A stretch of 64,000 nt of DNA, taken from contig JBMTQX010000007.1 in NCBI GenBank assembly GCA_049446715.1, positions 9,993-73,992 on the forward strand, written 5' to 3'. Within the stretch, counting starts at the first letter, position 1, and each line of letters opens with the position of its first letter. Under the pieces are notes generated by a model. The model saw nothing but the letters and a program-made list of their open reading frames with translations. It was not told the origin of the DNA and searched no databases. Position numbers and translations under genes: made by a program. This document shows positions 51,197 to 60,024 of the stretch, piece after piece. Origin of the DNA: Eutrophocola sp049446715 (GTDB taxonomy: Bacteria > Pseudomonadota > Gammaproteobacteria > Pseudomonadales > Pseudohongiellaceae).

Positions 51197-52741
51197 TCAG
51201 TCAGCGCCATCCAGGCCGAAGACGAGCAGGGCATTACCGGTGGCGCCATTCTTCACCCCGACATAACCCGAGGTCACCAGCAACAGGCCGTCTTCCACCA
51301 CCTGGCCCACTGCACCCAGCGAGCCCCCTGAGGCCGGCACACTATTGACAGTGTCAAATGAGCGGGCCGTATCGAACGACCAGAGTGTGGCCCCCGTTTC
51401 CGGATCGAGAATGCGCAGCATGCCGTCCCAGCTGCCGGACAGCAGCAGGTTATGGCTCAGTGTGACGGGTCCTTCCAGGCCGGGGTGCGCTGCCATATCG
51501 GCCAGCGGGGCAATGGTGCGTTGCCAGGCGATGGCACCGTCACGGTGTCTGACCGCGGCAATCGTGTTATCGCCCAGTCCCCAGTAACTGTGCTGGGCAT
51601 CAGCAGCACCGCCCCAGACAATTTTACCGCCGAATTCGGTGGTCACTGCCACCAGCGGTGTCTGCCACAGTACGTTGCCGTTTTCGCGGTCATAAGCGCG
51701 CACGATGCCGCTTTTCTGGCCGGCTATCAGTTGGTTCAGGAAATCGGTTTGCACCAGGATGGCGGGCGAGCCGTAGTCCTGGTCTGGTCCGCATTCCGGA
51801 AAGGCATTCGGTGTCATGCAGGCCACGGTCCAGATGTCGTCCGCCGTACCCTGGCTGATCCAGCGGATGTCACCATTCAACAGGTCCAGGGCAATCACCG
51901 CATCCGTGGCCGGGTCCGCCGGGGCGCTGTAGGCATCGCCGGTCGTGACATAGAGTTGACCCAGTTCTACATCCACGGTGGGTGCACTCCAGATGGCGGC
52001 GCCGGAGGGTCCAAAGCGGCCTGGGGCGGTCTCTGCCGGCGGAGTCTGAATCATCGGGGTTTTCCAGATCAGGCTGCCATCGCCCGCGGCTAGGGTGACC
52101 ACGCTGCCCTGGAAAGTACAGCAGGGATAAACCGGCACCGCGCCCAGGCCTTCCTCGCTGGAGGAGACCGGAATGATGATGCGGTCGGCCTGAGCCTGAC
52201 CGTCCAGGTGCACATACTGGGGCGCTCCGGTAATGATGGCGGCCTGGTGCTCATCGATCCTGCGCTTCCAGACAGCCTGTCCGTTGGAAGCATTGACGGC
52301 ATAGACACTGGCACCGCGATCACCGAAAAAGACCAGCCATTGGCCGCCAATCTCCTGAACCAGCGGCATGGTCCTGACGCCTTTTTCGGCCTCGAACACC
52401 CAGTCCTCGCAGCCCGTATCGCGGTCCAGGGCATACACCTTGCCATTTTCATCGCCAATAAAAATTCGGTTGCCGTGCAGGGCAGGGTTGCCGACCACGG
52501 AGCGCACATCGCTGAAGCCATATGCCCATTTCAGGCTTAGACGTGACAGGGTGTCGCTATTGATAGGATTGCTGTGATCGTCATTGTTGCGGGTATTTGC
52601 CGTATTAGCCCCCCAGCCCTGCCAGGTGTCACGTGTTGCCGGGCTGAACCGGTTGTCCGGGGTACAGCTGGCGGCATGTGCCTGGGATAACAACAGCATT
52701 GAAAAAACGAAGGTGGTCAAAAGAAAAAAGGGGCGTGGCAT
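51197..52741 (-). CDS. Exported PQQ-propeller protein, polyvinyl-alcohol-dehydrogenase-like
   Basis: A 514-residue protein with a signal peptide (residues 1-23, ending SQAHA) and repeated PQQ-type propeller blades (GKVYALDRDTGCEDWVF, AYDRENGNVLWQT, RILDPETGATLWSF). The segment YPCCTFQGSVV with its vicinal Cys pair matches what I recall of PVA-dehydrogenase-like quinoproteins. No haem domain is present, so a separate cytochrome would take the electrons. The ATG at 52739-52741 is chosen for the signal peptide. The substrate is unknown. It is downstream of a TonB receptor on the same strand, with a terminator between. Confidence 0.78.
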   Translation of the reverse strand: MPRPFFLLTTFVFSMLLLSQAHAASCTPDNRFSPATRDTWQGWGANTANTRNNDDHSNPINSDTLSRLSLKWAYGFSDVRSVVGNPALHGNRIFIGDENGKVYALDRDTGCEDWVFEAEKGVRTMPLVQEIGGQWLVFFGDRGASVYAVNASNGQAVWKRRIDEHQAAIITGAPQYVHLDGQAQADRIIIPVSSSEEGLGAVPVYPCCTFQGSVVTLAAGDGSLIWKTPMIQTPPAETAPGRFGPSGAAIWSAPTVDVELGQLYVTTGDAYSAPADPATDAVIALDLLNGDIRWISQGTADDIWTVACMTPNAFPECGPDQDYGSPAILVQTDFLNQLIAGQKSGIVRAYDRENGNVLWQTPLVAVTTEFGGKIVWGGAADAQHSYWGLGDNTIAAVRHRDGAIAWQRTIAPLADMAAHPGLEGPVTLSHNLLLSGSWDGMLRILDPETGATLWSFDTARSFDTVNSVPASGGSLGAVGQVVEDGLLLVTSGYVGVKNGATGNALLVFGLDGAD

Positions 52742-52863
52742 GCTGGAAAACCTGGATACGGATTGCCACGGAATTGTAGAGCAGGGGGTCCGAGGTGGCA
52801 AAAATAGCGCTTGAGCCTGCATGGTCTGACACACCGCCGCAGGCCGGTGCGATGCTGGCAGGC

Positions 52864-52897
52864 AAAAAAAAGCCCCGGGCAGCAAGCTGACCGGGGC
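52864..52897 (-). terminator. Rho-independent terminator of the TonB receptor gene
   Basis: On the minus strand, GCCCCGG pairs with CCGGGGC across a 12-base loop, followed by eight T. It begins 19 bases after the receptor stop codon. Confidence 0.86.
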
Positions 52898-52915
52898 ACA
52901 AGTACTACGTTGAAC

Positions 52916-55909
52916 CTAGAATGACATGTTCACACCGAAGACGTAGCGGCGACCAATGGCGTCATACAGGCCGTTGATACCGCTGGTGCCGCCGAGGAAG
53001 CCGACGCCATCACCCGGGGTGAGGGGCGGTGCTTCATCGAACACGTTGTTCACCGTCAGGAAGATGTTGTAGGTATTGCCCCCTTCGCCCAGGAAGTCAT
53101 AACCCAGGGTCAGGTCGGTGATAAAGACCGACTCGATGGTGTTGTCATCCTTTTCACCGGGAGGACTGAAACGGTCCTGCGTCCAGCTGTCGATGTACTG
53201 CCCGTTCAGGAAGGCCCTGAAATCACCGCGCGTATAGGTCAGGTTGGTGAGGAACCGGTTGGTCGGATCGGAACGATCCAGGTAGTCCCTGGGTGCCCCT
53301 GGGATCAGCTGGGAACGCTCATCGATATGACTGCCGATCAAACGCCAGCTCAGGGATTCATCGCCACCAAACAGGCTGATGTCCGTGCTGTACCGCATCT
53401 CCAGGTCGAAACCTTTCAGACGCAGTTCATCGAGGTTGAAGTAGATGGTGGTGATGCGCGTGATCTGACCGGTTTCCGGGCTGCGCTCGATCAGGTCACA
53501 GAGCTCCTGTGCACCGGCGAAACAGTTATCGACGATGTCCTGGAATGGCGGCTGTGCCATGGCGCCATCGATCTTGATGTCATACCAGTCGCCGGAAATC
53601 GAGAAACCGGGCAGCCAGCTGGGCTGGTACACGGCACCGAAGGTCAGGGTGTCTGCTTCTTCCGGGTCCACGCTCGGGTTACCGGCGTTACGACTGGCGG
53701 TGAAGATGAAGCTGTTACCCAGGAACGGGTCGACCACTGCCGCGCCACCGGCGGTTTCATCGAAACGTTCTCTTAGGGTAGCCGCCCTGACGTCACGGGA
53801 ACTGGTGGCTCTTACTCTCAGGTCATCATTGATTTGCCAGCTGAGGCCGACTTTCCAGGATTCGACACCGCCGGAACCGGAGTAATCGGCGTAGCGGTAG
53901 GCCAGGCTGGCATCCAGTTGCTGCATGAATGTCTTGTCGGCAACCAGCGGCACGTTGATCTCACCAAATACTTCATCAACCGTGAAACTGCCGTCCAGGA
54001 TGGTGGTTGGAGTCTGGATGGAACCGGTGAAGAGGACGCGGGACAGGTTGCTGGTGCCCTGGAAACCGGCGGGCACACTGCCGGCCCGAATACCCGGCAT
54101 ACCCCCCGGGAAGTTTTCCGGCACGAGGCCGCGGAAACCGGTGTTCTGGCCATTCAGGAACACGAATTCGTCTTCCAGTTCGGGGGCCTGCTGAAGGACT
54201 TCGTCCTTGCGGTGCGATGCCCCGAAGAACGCCAGGATCGGACCGGCGCCCCAGCCTTCGTGCAGCTCGCCGTCAATGGTGATTTCGGCAAAGGTCTGCT
54301 CGTAGAGGCTCTCGATGAATTTTTCCTGGTCGATGACGTAATCAATGCCGTCCGGTGTGGAGGCGGCACTCTGGACACCACCGAGCAGGTTGATCGGACG
54401 ACAGTCACCCCACTGATCGGGATTAACCACCGCGGCATAACAGGCGGGCTGGCCGTCAGGACCTACGACAGCATCCATGGCGGGGAACAGGTACGCTAGG
54501 TCAGGACCACTGAAGAACTGCTGGCGCTGGTCCACACGACCATACTGGGCATAGCCCTTGACGTTCCAGTCGGTGAAGAAGCCGGCGTCATCCAGGCGCA
54601 GATTGAAACCGACAGTGCCTGACTTGGAACGGTCGTTCTGCGTCAGGGTGTACTGGCCGAGCGGATTGTCGGCCTGGTTGTCGCCAATCATGGCCATGTT
54701 GATCGAGGCCCGGCCTTCGTCATCCATGATTTGCTGGACGTTAGCGGGCAGGAAGGGGTTGCCGGAAAAAATATTGACGGTCCAGGGGCCGGACAGGAAG
54801 GGCGTGGAGAACCAGGGGCTTTCCACTTCGGTGTAGCCGTAAATGCCCTGGGCATACACGTTCAGGTTGTCGGAGACATCATGGTCGTAATAGACAAACA
54901 CATTGTCACGGTCGTTTCGTGCCGAGATCTGGTTGTCGCCATCATTCTGCCAGTCCTGTGTGGCTGCGGTCAGCGCCTGACAGTTACAACCGCCAATGAA
55001 CTGGCCGACACCGGAAAAGCTTTGCGGGCCGGCAACGACATTGCCGCTATCATCGCGGGTAAACACCCAGCGATTGAGTTCAGAACCCGGTGCATTGATG
55101 GTGCCGCCCGGAGATACTGATGTGGAAACCACGTAGTCGCGTGTGATCAGGGTGGGGCCGCTGGGATCCGGGTTGGTGATGCGTGCCTGCTGCCGGTACC
55201 AGGAACGGTCTTCCAGAGCTTGCTGGGAGCGGATTTCTTCCTGGCGGAAAGAGTCGATGGACACCAGCAGATGGCCTTTATCACCGATATCTCGGCCATG
55301 GGTCAGACCCAGCTCGGTGTTATCGCCATCAGCCCGGTAGGAAGTGCCGGCCTGGGCCTTTACCTTGGTGCCGTTGTAGTCCGTGTCCAGGACAAAGTTG
55401 ATGACCCCGGCCACGGCATCGGTGCCATAAGCCGCTGATGCGCCACCGGTGACCGCCTGCACGCTGCGAATGGCGGCTTCCGGCAATGCGCTCACATTGG
55501 GAATACCCCAGCGGTTGCCGGCCGGTACGCGGCGGCCGTCCAGCAGGACCAGTGATCGCTGCGAGCCTGCGCCACGCAGGTTGAGGTTGCTGCCTGCAGA
55601 GTTCCAGCCAACCTGGCTGGGGCGCTGGTTATTGAAGAATTGTGGCAGTTTGCTGAGAGATTCGCCCAGCTGGCCAGGATCGATACTGCCCAGTTCCTCC
55701 AGGCCCAGATCGGTCACTGGTGTTGGTGACTCCATGCCTTCACGCTGGATACGGGTACCGGTGATCTGGATTTCCTCAATTTCTTCCTGCGCCCAGCCTT
55801 GGCTGGCCAGCGTCATGGCCAGAGCTATCGTGGAGAGTTTGAGAATGGTGGAAGGTGGTTGGGCAGAATGGATAGCGCGCAACGGCGCAAGTTGACTGTT
55901 CAACTTCAT
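52916..55909 (-). CDS. Large TonB-dependent outer-membrane receptor
   Basis: A 997-residue receptor with a long signal region (about residues 1-41, ending SQGWAQ), a TonB box (IEEIQITGTRI), a plug domain (about 60-185, containing SQRSLVLLDGRRVP and GASAAYGTDAVAGVINFVLD) and a large barrel ending in YVFGVNMSF. The form is that of the wide receptors common in Alteromonadales, Xanthomonadales and Caulobacterales for sugars, peptides or siderophores; the ligand is unknown. The C-terminal aromatic residue is as required for barrel assembly. Putative operator half-sites lie just upstream (55933-55954). Confidence 0.92.
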   Translation of the reverse strand: MKLNSQLAPLRAIHSAQPPSTILKLSTIALAMTLASQGWAQEEIEEIQITGTRIQREGMESPTPVTDLGLEELGSIDPGQLGESLSKLPQFFNNQRPSQVGWNSAGSNLNLRGAGSQRSLVLLDGRRVPAGNRWGIPNVSALPEAAIRSVQAVTGGASAAYGTDAVAGVINFVLDTDYNGTKVKAQAGTSYRADGDNTELGLTHGRDIGDKGHLLVSIDSFRQEEIRSQQALEDRSWYRQQARITNPDPSGPTLITRDYVVSTSVSPGGTINAPGSELNRWVFTRDDSGNVVAGPQSFSGVGQFIGGCNCQALTAATQDWQNDGDNQISARNDRDNVFVYYDHDVSDNLNVYAQGIYGYTEVESPWFSTPFLSGPWTVNIFSGNPFLPANVQQIMDDEGRASINMAMIGDNQADNPLGQYTLTQNDRSKSGTVGFNLRLDDAGFFTDWNVKGYAQYGRVDQRQQFFSGPDLAYLFPAMDAVVGPDGQPACYAAVVNPDQWGDCRPINLLGGVQSAASTPDGIDYVIDQEKFIESLYEQTFAEITIDGELHEGWGAGPILAFFGASHRKDEVLQQAPELEDEFVFLNGQNTGFRGLVPENFPGGMPGIRAGSVPAGFQGTSNLSRVLFTGSIQTPTTILDGSFTVDEVFGEINVPLVADKTFMQQLDASLAYRYADYSGSGGVESWKVGLSWQINDDLRVRATSSRDVRAATLRERFDETAGGAAVVDPFLGNSFIFTASRNAGNPSVDPEEADTLTFGAVYQPSWLPGFSISGDWYDIKIDGAMAQPPFQDIVDNCFAGAQELCDLIERSPETGQITRITTIYFNLDELRLKGFDLEMRYSTDISLFGGDESLSWRLIGSHIDERSQLIPGAPRDYLDRSDPTNRFLTNLTYTRGDFRAFLNGQYIDSWTQDRFSPPGEKDDNTIESVFITDLTLGYDFLGEGGNTYNIFLTVNNVFDEAPPLTPGDGVGFLGGTSGINGLYDAIGRRYVFGVNMSF

Positions 55910-55932
55910 GAATTTTCCCCTTGTTTGTTTTT

Positions 55933-55954
55933 TTGGTTACCAAACAGATTGGTA
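55933..55954. promoter_or_regulatory. Clustered TTGGT/ACCAA half-sites before the TonB receptor
   Basis: TTGGT-T-ACCAA (55933-55943) is followed after five bases by TTGGTA (55949-55954), so that TACCAA and TTGGTA also form a palindrome around ACAGA. The set is 24-45 bases upstream of the receptor ATG. The half-site resembles those of FadR-type GntR regulators, but the regulator is not identified. Confidence 0.42.
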
Positions 55955-56255
55955 TGTTGTGCTTTCAGCTAGCAGGAACGCGGATGTCACTTAAACCCAC
56001 TCGCACAAGCCACTGGAAGCGGTAGCAGTCCATCACGTAGCTTGAAGTGGTGCAGCAGGAATGGTGGAAGACAAAATCCACTCAGAGAATGCTTGGGTTC
56101 TGGAGTGGACAGTACATCACATGAATGGTGTACCAGTTCCTGTAATCAAAGTACAGATTCATAGTACTCACTGTGCTGTTTTAAAATCAAGAGTAAACCA
56201 GGTATTTCTACTCTCAAAAAAAGATTTAAGAGCCGTCATTCTTAAATTTCCAGCG
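55955..56255. other. Intergenic region between fdhD and the TonB receptor
   Basis: About 300 bases with the receptor promoter and the end of the fdhD transcript. It becomes AT-rich from 56060 to 56250. A 99-codon plus-strand opening crosses it, but its composition and lack of a ribosome binding site argue against a gene. I see no terminator hairpin with a T tract after fdhD. Confidence 0.5.
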
Positions 56256-57017
56256 TCAGGTGATAGCGTCAGGGTTGTGATAGACATTGCAATTCATCTT
56301 GCCAAGAAAGCCGACCAGGGTGATGTTGTATTCCTGTGCCAGTTCCACGGCCAGGGATGATGGTGCACCAACGGCGACGAGCATCGGGCAGCCTGCCGCC
56401 AGCGCTTTCTGCAGGAGTTCAAAGCTGGCCCGGCCGCTGACCAGTATGCCTTTATCAGACAGGGGCAACTGGTTGCTGCGCAACAGTGAGCCCACCAGCT
56501 TGTCCATGGCGTTATGGCGTCCGACATCTTCGGTGACGGCCAGGATATTGCCATTGCGGTCAAAGAGTGCTGTGCCATGACAGCCGCCAGTCTGGCGAAA
56601 AAGCCCCTGTTGCTCGCGCAGTGCCGCGCCCAGATTACACAGTTGATTGAGTGGTAGGGTGAAGTCGTTGTCGCGCAGGGCGTCAAAGCCGCTGGTGCTG
56701 AGGGCTTCCAGGGAGGCCTTGCCACAGACGCCACAACTGGATGTGGTGTAGAAGTGCCGGTCCAGGCGCGCCATGTCGAAGACAACATCGGCTTTGAGTT
56801 CGACGCGAATGCTGTTCTCGCAGCTGTCATCAATGCTCTCGATCTGCTCGAAGGTCGTGATGATGCTTTCACTGTAAAGAAAGCCACAGGCCAGATTGAT
56901 GTCATCGCCCGGCGTGCGCATGGTGATGGATAGGCTCTTGTGCAGGCGCCCCTTGCGGGCATCGGTGTAGCCCAGGCGAATCTCAAGCGGTTCTTCCACT
57001 GCCAGGACATCGGTCAC
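56256..57017 (-). CDS. fdhD: Formate dehydrogenase accessory sulfurtransferase
   Basis: FdhD passes sulfur from IscS to the molybdenum cofactor and is needed for active formate dehydrogenase. Family features are AVEEPLEIRL, CGFLYSE, the essential CxxC at Cys95 and Cys98 (SSCGVCGK) and the late SGRASFELLQKAL. The frame extends 5' of the GTG at 57017 almost to the preceding gene, without another ATG, GTG or TTG, so the true N terminus may be non-standard or the GTG is correct. It lies about 6 kb from fdsGBA on the same strand, downstream of the Nudix gene. Confidence 0.9.
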   Translation of the reverse strand: MTDVLAVEEPLEIRLGYTDARKGRLHKSLSITMRTPGDDINLACGFLYSESIITTFEQIESIDDSCENSIRVELKADVVFDMARLDRHFYTTSSCGVCGKASLEALSTSGFDALRDNDFTLPLNQLCNLGAALREQQGLFRQTGGCHGTALFDRNGNILAVTEDVGRHNAMDKLVGSLLRSNQLPLSDKGILVSGRASFELLQKALAAGCPMLVAVGAPSSLAVELAQEYNITLVGFLGKMNCNVYHNPDAIT

Positions 57018-57129
57018 AGTCTGGCGCTTATCGGCTTTTACCGACGTGATGGTGCCATGGGTGGCGGCGGCTCGAGTTTTGTCAGTGTTGTTATTGATGG
57101 CGTCAGGCTCGTTGTCAGAAAATAGGTAG

Positions 57130-57696
57130 TCAGTCGGCCGGCTGGATGATGCGGCGATTGTCCGGAGACAGGATCACGTTGGCGGCGCGCAGCGGATACT
57201 GGTTGGTCAGGCGGTCACTGAAATAATGTTCCAGTGTATTGCCCACGGCAGGAAAGGCAATCTCGTTCCAGGGGATGTCGTCCTTGCGAAACAGGTCGAC
57301 CTCCAGGCTTTCCGGGCCGGCACCGAAATCCAGATCGAGCAGGGAGGCACGGTAAAACAGGTGCACCTGGTTGATGTGTGGCAGGTTGTAGTAGGAATAG
57401 AGTCCGTGCAGTTCAATCCGCGCGCAGGCCTCTTCCCGGGTTTCCCGCAAGGCCGCCTGCTGGGTGGTCTCATCGTTTTCCATGAAGCCGCCGGGCAGGG
57501 TCCACTTGCCATAGCGCGGTTCGATGGCGCGTTTGCACAGCAGTACCTTGTCTTCAAAGCAGGGGACAGAGCAGACCACGATGCGCGGATTCTGGTAATG
57601 GATTTCGCCGCAGTCATCGCAGATGAAACGTTCGCGATCATCCCCCTCGGGAATCCGGAAGCTGACTTTGCTGGCGCAGGTGGGGCAGAATTTCAT
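57130..57696 (-). CDS. Nudix hydrolase with N-terminal zinc ribbon
   Basis: A 188-residue protein. A zinc ribbon is formed by Cys4, Cys7, Cys26 and Cys29 (CPTC and CDDC), followed by a Nudix domain whose box is GGFMENDETTQQAALRETREE (residues 69-89, shown here up to the REXXEE core). The arrangement resembles NudC-like or ADP-ribose-type pyrophosphatases, but the substrate cannot be set. It precedes fdhD by 112 bases and follows the CorC/HlyC gene by 19 bases on the same strand, so the three may be co-transcribed. Confidence 0.87.
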   Translation of the reverse strand: MKFCPTCASKVSFRIPEGDDRERFICDDCGEIHYQNPRIVVCSVPCFEDKVLLCKRAIEPRYGKWTLPGGFMENDETTQQAALRETREEACARIELHGLYSYYNLPHINQVHLFYRASLLDLDFGAGPESLEVDLFRKDDIPWNEIAFPAVGNTLEHYFSDRLTNQYPLRAANVILSPDNRRIIQPAD

Positions 57697-57715
57697 GGAG
57701 GCAGCAGTCCGGGGC

Positions 57716-59011
57716 TCAGGAAAACAGAGCGCCCTGTTTCAGCTGTTCACCTGGCGGGTCCTGGGCCCACATCTTGACCGTCTTGATGGCGTTGTCCTGG
57801 ACATTGAGAATTTCCACGCAATGATATGGCAGTCGCACACAGACATTTTTTTCGGGAATGATTTCGAGTAATTCCGTCAACAGGCCGTTCAGGGTTTTGG
57901 GGCCATCAATGGGCAGGTCCCAGTCCAGCGCCTTGTTGATTTCACGAATAGTGGCTGTGCCGTCAATGAAGTAGGTGCCGTCTGCCTGCGGATGAATGTC
58001 ATCGGTTTCTTCAGACAGGTTGGTGGTGAAGTTGCCGACGATTTCTTCAAGGATGTCTTCAATGGTGATAATGCCCTGCACATCCCCGTACTCATCGACC
58101 ACCAGGGCAATGCGGCGCCTGTTGTGCTGGAACTTGAACAGCTGGGTATGCAGGGGCGTGGTTTCCGGCACAAAGTAGGCATCATCGGTCAGCTGCATGA
58201 GTTCGGCCTTGTTGATGTCCTCAATGCTGATCAGCTTGGACACATTGCGCATGTGCAGAAAACCGATGACATCGTTCAGGTCTTTCTTGTACACCGGTAA
58301 CACCGTGTGTGAGCTTTTGCTGATGTCCTCGAGGATCTCGTCGATGTCGTCTTCCAGGTCGATGCCAACCACCTCATTACGCGGCACCATGATGTCGGTG
58401 ACAGTGGCTTTTTCCAGGTCGAGGATGTTCACCAGCATGCCATGGCGCTTGGTCGGTATCAGGCCGCCGGATTCATCGAGCACCGTGCGCAACTCTTCCT
58501 TGGTCAGGTGCTGGGAATTTTCACCCTCCGGTTTCAGGCCGCACAGGCGTACCAGGCCGTTGGAGACGCCGTTGATCAGCCAGACTGCCGGGTAGAGGAC
58601 TTTCATCAAGACGATCAGCAGGATGGAAGAGGGGAAGGCTATTTTTTCCGGATACAGCGCGGCGATGGTTTTTGGGGTCACCTCGGCAAAAATCAGCATG
58701 ATCACTGTCAGCAGCACTGGCGCCAGGATGAAGCCGAGGTTGCCCCACAGGCGAACAGCAAGGGCGGTACCGACAGACGCGGCAATGAAATTGACCAGGT
58801 TGTTGCCGATCAGGATCAGGCCGATGAGGCGGTCGGGCTTGTCCAGCAGATTGCCGGCACGTATGGCGCCATGATCCCCATGCTTAATTAGATGGCGCAG
58901 GCGATACCGGTTCAGGGCCATCATGGCGGTTTCTGAACTGGAAAAGTAGGCCGACATCAGTATCAGAAAGATGAGGGCGCCCAGCAGGACGGTAAGCGAA
59001 GTTTCTTCCAA
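57716..59011 (-). CDS. CorC/HlyC-family membrane protein (DUF21-CBS-CorC_HlyC)
   Basis: A 431-residue inner-membrane protein with an N-terminal DUF21/CNNM domain of about four helices (residues 1-190, with SAYFSSSETAMMALN and the FAEVTPKTIAALYPEK motif). Two CBS modules (about 205-325, VMVPRNEVVGI-like and VVDEYGDVQGIITIEDILE) and a C-terminal CorC_HlyC domain (about 345-425) follow. Family members transport or regulate transport of magnesium and cobalt. It is 25 bases downstream of ypjD, a common arrangement beside ffh in gammaproteobacteria. Confidence 0.92.
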   Translation of the reverse strand: MEETSLTVLLGALIFLILMSAYFSSSETAMMALNRYRLRHLIKHGDHGAIRAGNLLDKPDRLIGLILIGNNLVNFIAASVGTALAVRLWGNLGFILAPVLLTVIMLIFAEVTPKTIAALYPEKIAFPSSILLIVLMKVLYPAVWLINGVSNGLVRLCGLKPEGENSQHLTKEELRTVLDESGGLIPTKRHGMLVNILDLEKATVTDIMVPRNEVVGIDLEDDIDEILEDISKSSHTVLPVYKKDLNDVIGFLHMRNVSKLISIEDINKAELMQLTDDAYFVPETTPLHTQLFKFQHNRRRIALVVDEYGDVQGIITIEDILEEIVGNFTTNLSEETDDIHPQADGTYFIDGTATIREINKALDWDLPIDGPKTLNGLLTELLEIIPEKNVCVRLPYHCVEILNVQDNAIKTVKMWAQDPPGEQLKQGALFS

Positions 59012-59036
59012 AGGGATGCCTTAATTAAAGCGTTGT

Positions 59037-59849
59037 TTATACGCGGTCCAGGATGATTTCGAGCACGAATTTGCTGCCGAAATAGGCCAGGATCAGGAAT
59101 GCGAAGCCGGTAAGAATCCAGCGGGTGGCAATCTTGCCACGCCAGCCAAGTTGATGACGCCCCCACAGCAGGATGGCGAACACGACCCAGGATATGCTGG
59201 ACAGTATGGCCTTGTGGCCCAGGTGCTGGCCAAAGAAGTCGTCCATGAACAGCACGCCGGTGAGCAGGACACCGGACAGCAGCAACAGGCCCAGCCAGAG
59301 CATTTCAAACAGCAGGGCTTCCATCGTCACCAGTGGTGGCAGGTGACTGACCAGGCTGAAGGAACGTTTTTCCTTCAGCAGGCGGTTCAGGAAAGAAATG
59401 AGCAGGGTCTGGAAGGCGGCAATGGTCATGATGCTGACGGCCAGAATGCCCAGCAGGATGTGCATGGCAACACCGGCTGAATAGTTCTGGTGCGGGTCAT
59501 AGGAACTGGGAATCAGTATAGATCCCAGCAGGCAGACAATAGCCAGCGGGAACAGGTACAGGAAGAGATTTTCCAGCGGTTTTTTCAGGCTGCTCAACAA
59601 GACCGCCACGACAATGACCCAGCTGATGAGGGAAGCGACCTTGAAAAAGCCGAAGTCGATGCCTTCCGGCCGCAGTGTAATCAGCAGGATGACAGCCAGG
59701 TGCATGACCACGGCCGCCAGCCCGGTCGCCATGACAAGTCGGCGATCCTGGTGATCGGTAGTCAGGTTGCGACGCTGGAAAAAAGACCCGAGGCCATAAC
59801 TGATGGCCGCAAGGACACTGACCAGCGTACTCAGGATGGGTGTCAACAT
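59037..59849 (-). CDS. ypjD: Inner-membrane YpjD, cytochrome c assembly (CcsA-like) family
   Basis: A 270-residue protein with eight predicted transmembrane helices, belonging to the CcmC/CcsA-like family called YpjD in enterobacteria. Segments such as HILLGILAVSIMTIAAFQ and FMDDFFGQHLGHKAILSSISW are typical. Its exact function is unproven, though the family handles haem. It diverges from ffh and precedes the CorC/HlyC gene, the usual gammaproteobacterial neighbourhood. Confidence 0.88.
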   Translation of the reverse strand: MLTPILSTLVSVLAAISYGLGSFFQRRNLTTDHQDRRLVMATGLAAVVMHLAVILLITLRPEGIDFGFFKVASLISWVIVVAVLLSSLKKPLENLFLYLFPLAIVCLLGSILIPSSYDPHQNYSAGVAMHILLGILAVSIMTIAAFQTLLISFLNRLLKEKRSFSLVSHLPPLVTMEALLFEMLWLGLLLLSGVLLTGVLFMDDFFGQHLGHKAILSSISWVVFAILLWGRHQLGWRGKIATRWILTGFAFLILAYFGSKFVLEIILDRV

Positions 59850-60024
59850 GGGCGAAAGTCTCTCACAACAGGCCCCCGCGTTGAAGTCCTATTTCCGCCC
59901 GCAGAGCAGGAGATTGGTGCCTTTGACGGTGATTGCCCCTGTGTTCGGGCGCCAGCTTTCGGTAGAATGTGCACCCTTTCATGACGCCATTTAGTGACTA
60001 CACAACCCGGGACGCCACACACCC

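Noticed and set aside
56061..56360. A 99-codon plus-strand open frame between the TonB receptor and fdhD
   Set aside because: No ribosome binding site, overlaps the end of fdhD, and its composition reflects the AT-rich gap.
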